Assembly (NCBI RefSeq): GCF_001746415.1
Contig: NZ_MEHJ01000001.1
Span: forward strand, 1,799,001 to 1,863,000
From: Streptomyces agglomeratus
GTDB taxonomy: Bacteria > Actinomycetota > Actinomycetes > Streptomycetales > Streptomycetaceae
DNA length: 64,000 nucleotides
Direction of reading: 5' to 3'
The number at the start of each line of letters is the position of its first letter. The first letter of the stretch is position 1. A program made the position numbers and the translations under genes. Positions 59,125 through 64,000 of this stretch are shown here, one piece after another. The notes beneath the pieces were generated by a model. The model saw only the letters and a list, made by a program, of their open reading frames with translations, ran no database searches and was not told where the DNA came from.

Positions 59125-60342
59125 TCACCGTGCGCGTGAAGGGCGTGCGGCCGGGGCTCCCCCACCGGAACCGGGGGGCGTCGCCGCGGCCTGCGGGCCG
59201 CGTTGCCCCGCGTCCCCGCCCGGGATCTCCAGCCTCTCCCTCACCCAGCCGTGGAACGCTCCGATGTGGTGCTCCGCCGGGACCAGCACGCCCCCGTCGC
59301 GGTAGGCGCGCGAAGCCATGGCCGGCTGGGTCCGTTCGCAGGCGTCGAAATCCTGCACGTTCACCCGGTGGAACAGCTCCACCGACTTGTCCAGGTCCGC
59401 CCCCGACTCCACGACCCCCGGGGCGTACAGCCAGTCGCACTCCACCACCGTGCGGTCCTCGGCCAGCGGGAACATCCGGTGGACGATCACGTGGTCCGGC
59501 ACCAGGTTCACGAAGACCTGCGGCCTAATGGTGACCGCGAAGTAGCGGCGGTCCTGTGCGTCGGTGATACCCGGCAGCCTCCCGAAGCCGGCGCTGCCGT
59601 CGACCGTGAAGCCCTGCGCCTCCTCGCTGAACTCGGCGCCGTGCCCGACGTAGTACTGCGCGGCCAGGCCGTCCGCGAACTCCGGCAGTACGTCGGTCAG
59701 CTCCGGGTGGATCGTCGCGCAGTGGTAGCACTCCATGAAGTTCTCGACGATCAGCTTCCAGTTGGCCGCCACGTCGTAGCCGATCCGCCGCCCCAGGGCC
59801 AGCTCCTCGGTCGCGTACCGCTCGATCGTCACGGTGTCGCCGAGCCGCTCCACGACGGCGCCGACGACGGTGTCCTCGAAGGACGGCGGCTCGTCGGCGA
59901 GGCAGATCCACGCGTAGCCGAGCCATTCCCGCAGAGCGACCTTCACGAGGCCGTACTCGGTGCGGTCGATGCCGGGCATCTGCCGGAGGTTGGGCGCGGC
60001 GACGAGCCTGCCGTCCAGTGCGTAGGTCCAGGCGTGGTACCGGCACACGAGGTTGCGCCGCACCTCCCCCGCGTCCTCGGTGCACAGCCGTGCGCCGCGG
60101 TGGCGGCACACGTTGAGGAAGGCACGCAGCTCGCCGGTACGGGTGCGCGTGACGATGACGCTCTCGCGGCCCGCCCGGACCGTGCGGAAGGCGCCGGGGC
60201 GGTCGAGATCGGCGCTGCGCACGGCGCAGTACCAGAGTGCCTCGAAGATCCGCTCCTGCTCGTCGCGGAAGATTCCGGGATCGGTGTAGAAACGGCCGGG
60301 CAGGGTGGAGATCAGGCCGGCGGTGCTCGTGGTGGTCGTCAT
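59125..60342 (-). CDS. Rieske-type oxygenase alpha subunit (glycine-betaine monooxygenase GbcA-like)
   Basis: 405 residues; ATG 60342 overlaps the sarcosine-oxidase stop by ATGA. Rieske cluster Cys79-x-His81 ... Cys100-x2-His103 ([21 protein letters not shown]). The catalytic iron region is [20 protein letters not shown]. The sequence is of the RHO group that demethylates quaternary amines: betaine to dimethylglycine plus formaldehyde. It sits with a dimethylglycine-dehydrogenase-like and a sarcosine-oxidase-like gene, completing a betaine-to-glycine route. A reductase partner (GbcB) is not in the window. Confidence 0.88.
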   Translation of the reverse strand: MTTTTSTAGLISTLPGRFYTDPGIFRDEQERIFEALWYCAVRSADLDRPGAFRTVRAGRESVIVTRTRTGELRAFLNVCRHRGARLCTEDAGEVRRNLVCRYHAWTYALDGRLVAAPNLRQMPGIDRTEYGLVKVALREWLGYAWICLADEPPSFEDTVVGAVVERLGDTVTIERYATEELALGRRIGYDVAANWKLIVENFMECYHCATIHPELTDVLPEFADGLAAQYYVGHGAEFSEEAQGFTVDGSAGFGRLPGITDAQDRRYFAVTIRPQVFVNLVPDHVIVHRMFPLAEDRTVVECDWLYAPGVVESGADLDKSVELFHRVNVQDFDACERTQPAMASRAYRDGGVLVPAEHHIGAFHGWVRERLEIPGGDAGQRGPQAAATPPGSGGGAPAARPSRAR

Positions 60343-61550
60343 GGCATGGGCTGCCTCTCGGCTCGGGCGGGCGCGGGGGCGGCGGGCACGTACGCGGGCT
60401 CTGCGGTGAGCCTGCGGGGGTCGAAGAGCTCGATGGGGTGCCGGGTCTCGCCCGTGAGCGCCAGGTCGGCGACGATCTCGCCGACGACGGGCACGAACTT
60501 GAAGCCGTGCCCGGAGAATCCGCAGGCGACGGTGACCGCGTCGGGGTGCCCCGGGTGCCGGGCGATCACGAAGTGTTCGTCGGGGGTGTTGGAGTACATG
60601 CAGGTGGCGGCCTTGAGGAAGGTCCCGGGCAGGGCCGGGATGTGCCGGGACATGTGCCCCGCCATGGCCGCCACTTCCTCGTCGTGGACCGTCCGCTCGA
60701 TCGTCCGCGGGGTGCAGACGGTGCCCTTGCGGAAGAAGGCGACCTTGGCGCCGGAAGCCGGCCCGTCGATCGCGGGGAAGCCGTAGACCTGCACCCCGTC
60801 CGCGTCCTCCCAGATGTAGACGGGGTGCTTGTCCGGGAGGAAGGGCTCGACGCCGCCGCTGGGGCCGAACCAGTACATGACCTGCCGCTCGATGGCGAAC
60901 GGCACCCCGATGTCGCCGAGCAGCCGCGGCGCCCACGCGCCGGGACAGATGACGAGGTGCCCGGCCGTGTACGTGTCCTCCGCCGTGTGCACGCGGACTC
61001 CCCGGCCGCCTCCGAGCGCCTCCCAGCGGGTCATGGGCTCCTCGAAGTGCAGGTCGGCGCCCCCCTGGGTGGCGAGCTGGACGTGCGCGGCGACCGTGTT
61101 CTCGGGGCGGACGTACCCGGCGCGCTCCTCGTGGAGCGCCACCTCGTCGTCGCGGGGCGTGAGCGTGGGGTAGCGCCGGCGGATCTCCGCCGCGTCCAGC
61201 ATCTCGTGCGGCAGGTCCCACTGCCGGGCGGAGAGCAGGGAGCCCGCGACGGTGCGCGATTCGGGGCGCCCGACCATGACGCCGCCGCAGAGGGTGACGA
61301 CGTCGCGGCCCGTGTCGCGTTCCAGCCGCTCGTAGAGCTCGTACGCGCGGAGCAGGAGCGGTACGTACGCCGGGCCCTCGAAGTAGGACTGCCTGGTGAT
61401 GCGCGACCCGCCGTGGCTGGAGCCCTTGCTGTGGACCGGGCCGAACTTCTCCAGGCCCAGCACCCTGGCGCCGCGCGCGGCGAGATGGTGGGCGGCGGCG
61501 CTCCCCATGCCGCCGAGGCCGACGACGATCACGTCAAAGGTGGGTGGCAT
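60339..61550 (-). CDS. Monomeric sarcosine oxidase / N-methyl amino-acid oxidase
   Basis: 403 residues, DAO family. FAD-binding [20 protein letters not shown] at the N-terminus; [20 protein letters not shown] and the flavin-linking region [29 protein letters not shown] match MSOX/SolA. It oxidises sarcosine to glycine, formaldehyde and peroxide. ATG 61550 lies 15 bp after the dehydrogenase gene, and ATGA links it to the Rieske gene. Together they degrade betaine. Confidence 0.92.
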   Translation of the reverse strand: MPPTFDVIVVGLGGMGSAAAHHLAARGARVLGLEKFGPVHSKGSSHGGSRITRQSYFEGPAYVPLLLRAYELYERLERDTGRDVVTLCGGVMVGRPESRTVAGSLLSARQWDLPHEMLDAAEIRRRYPTLTPRDDEVALHEERAGYVRPENTVAAHVQLATQGGADLHFEEPMTRWEALGGGRGVRVHTAEDTYTAGHLVICPGAWAPRLLGDIGVPFAIERQVMYWFGPSGGVEPFLPDKHPVYIWEDADGVQVYGFPAIDGPASGAKVAFFRKGTVCTPRTIERTVHDEEVAAMAGHMSRHIPALPGTFLKAATCMYSNTPDEHFVIARHPGHPDAVTVACGFSGHGFKFVPVVGEIVADLALTGETRHPIELFDPRRLTAEPAYVPAAPAPARAERQPMP

Positions 61551-61565
61551 CTCGCGAGACCTCGC

Positions 61566-64000
<2,435 letters not shown>

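Overview
The window is very GC-rich, with strong third-position G/C bias, GTG starts and stop/start overlaps (ATGA, GTGA). It carries rppA, gcl and corA homologues typical of Streptomyces, so it is almost certainly Streptomyces chromosome or a very close relative. Nearly all genes lie on the minus strand; the long plus-strand frames inside them are high-GC shadows. I saw no tRNA, rRNA or CRISPR array.

Layout. (1) 1-5.5 kb: type III PKS rppA (its 3' part lies off the window), a P450, a vanadium haloperoxidase-like protein and glyoxylate carboligase. (2) 5.7-13.2 kb: a scarred mobile-element zone with small minus-strand genes, a 5'-truncated transposase, a hybrid site resembling the phage R4 attachment site inside a broken acyl-CoA ligase gene, a second broken ligase gene fused in frame to a large serine recombinase, and two frameshifted small genes. 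(3) 13.2-15.6 kb: an AlkZ-like winged-helix protein and CorA. (4) 15.9-56.5 kb: about 40 kb of tightly packed minus-strand genes that look like one biosynthetic gene cluster (BGC) with no NRPS or modular PKS. (5) 56.8-58.7 kb: a small gene and a TrmB/LuxR-type regulator. (6) 58.8-64 kb: a small zinc-binding protein and three glycine-betaine demethylation genes.

The BGC reads as modules. Genes at 33.7-40.4 kb (prephenate dehydrogenase, HpgT, Hmo, HmaS) form the complete 4-hydroxyphenylglycine (Hpg) pathway. Genes at 25.3-33.5 kb (isopropylmalate-synthase-like, MaoC, HpcH/HpaI aldolase, alpha-oxoamine synthase, ornithine-cyclodeaminase-like) could build an extended acyl-CoA and condense it with an amino acid to an amino ketone, the logic known for ketomemicin pseudodipeptides. 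Genes at 48.4-55.9 kb (haem-oxygenase-like diiron enzyme, 2OG-Fe oxygenase, molybdopterin oxidoreductase) resemble the set that makes nitro/aminocyclopropyl-alanine in belactosin and hormaomycin. An ATP-grasp ligase, a possible second one, two M24 peptidases, an amidase with an AtzG-like partner, a methyltransferase, a complete Liv-type ABC transporter, two MFS and two EamA proteins complete it. My inference is a hybrid, ATP-grasp-assembled (pseudo)peptide pathway; the product is unknown to me.

Control: a palindrome overlapping a good -35 box (33.6 kb) probably starts the second half of the cluster. Two hairpins precede the first gene (55.95-56.0 kb), an attenuator-like structure precedes the last gene (17.0 kb), and the only regulator near the cluster lies at 57.7 kb.
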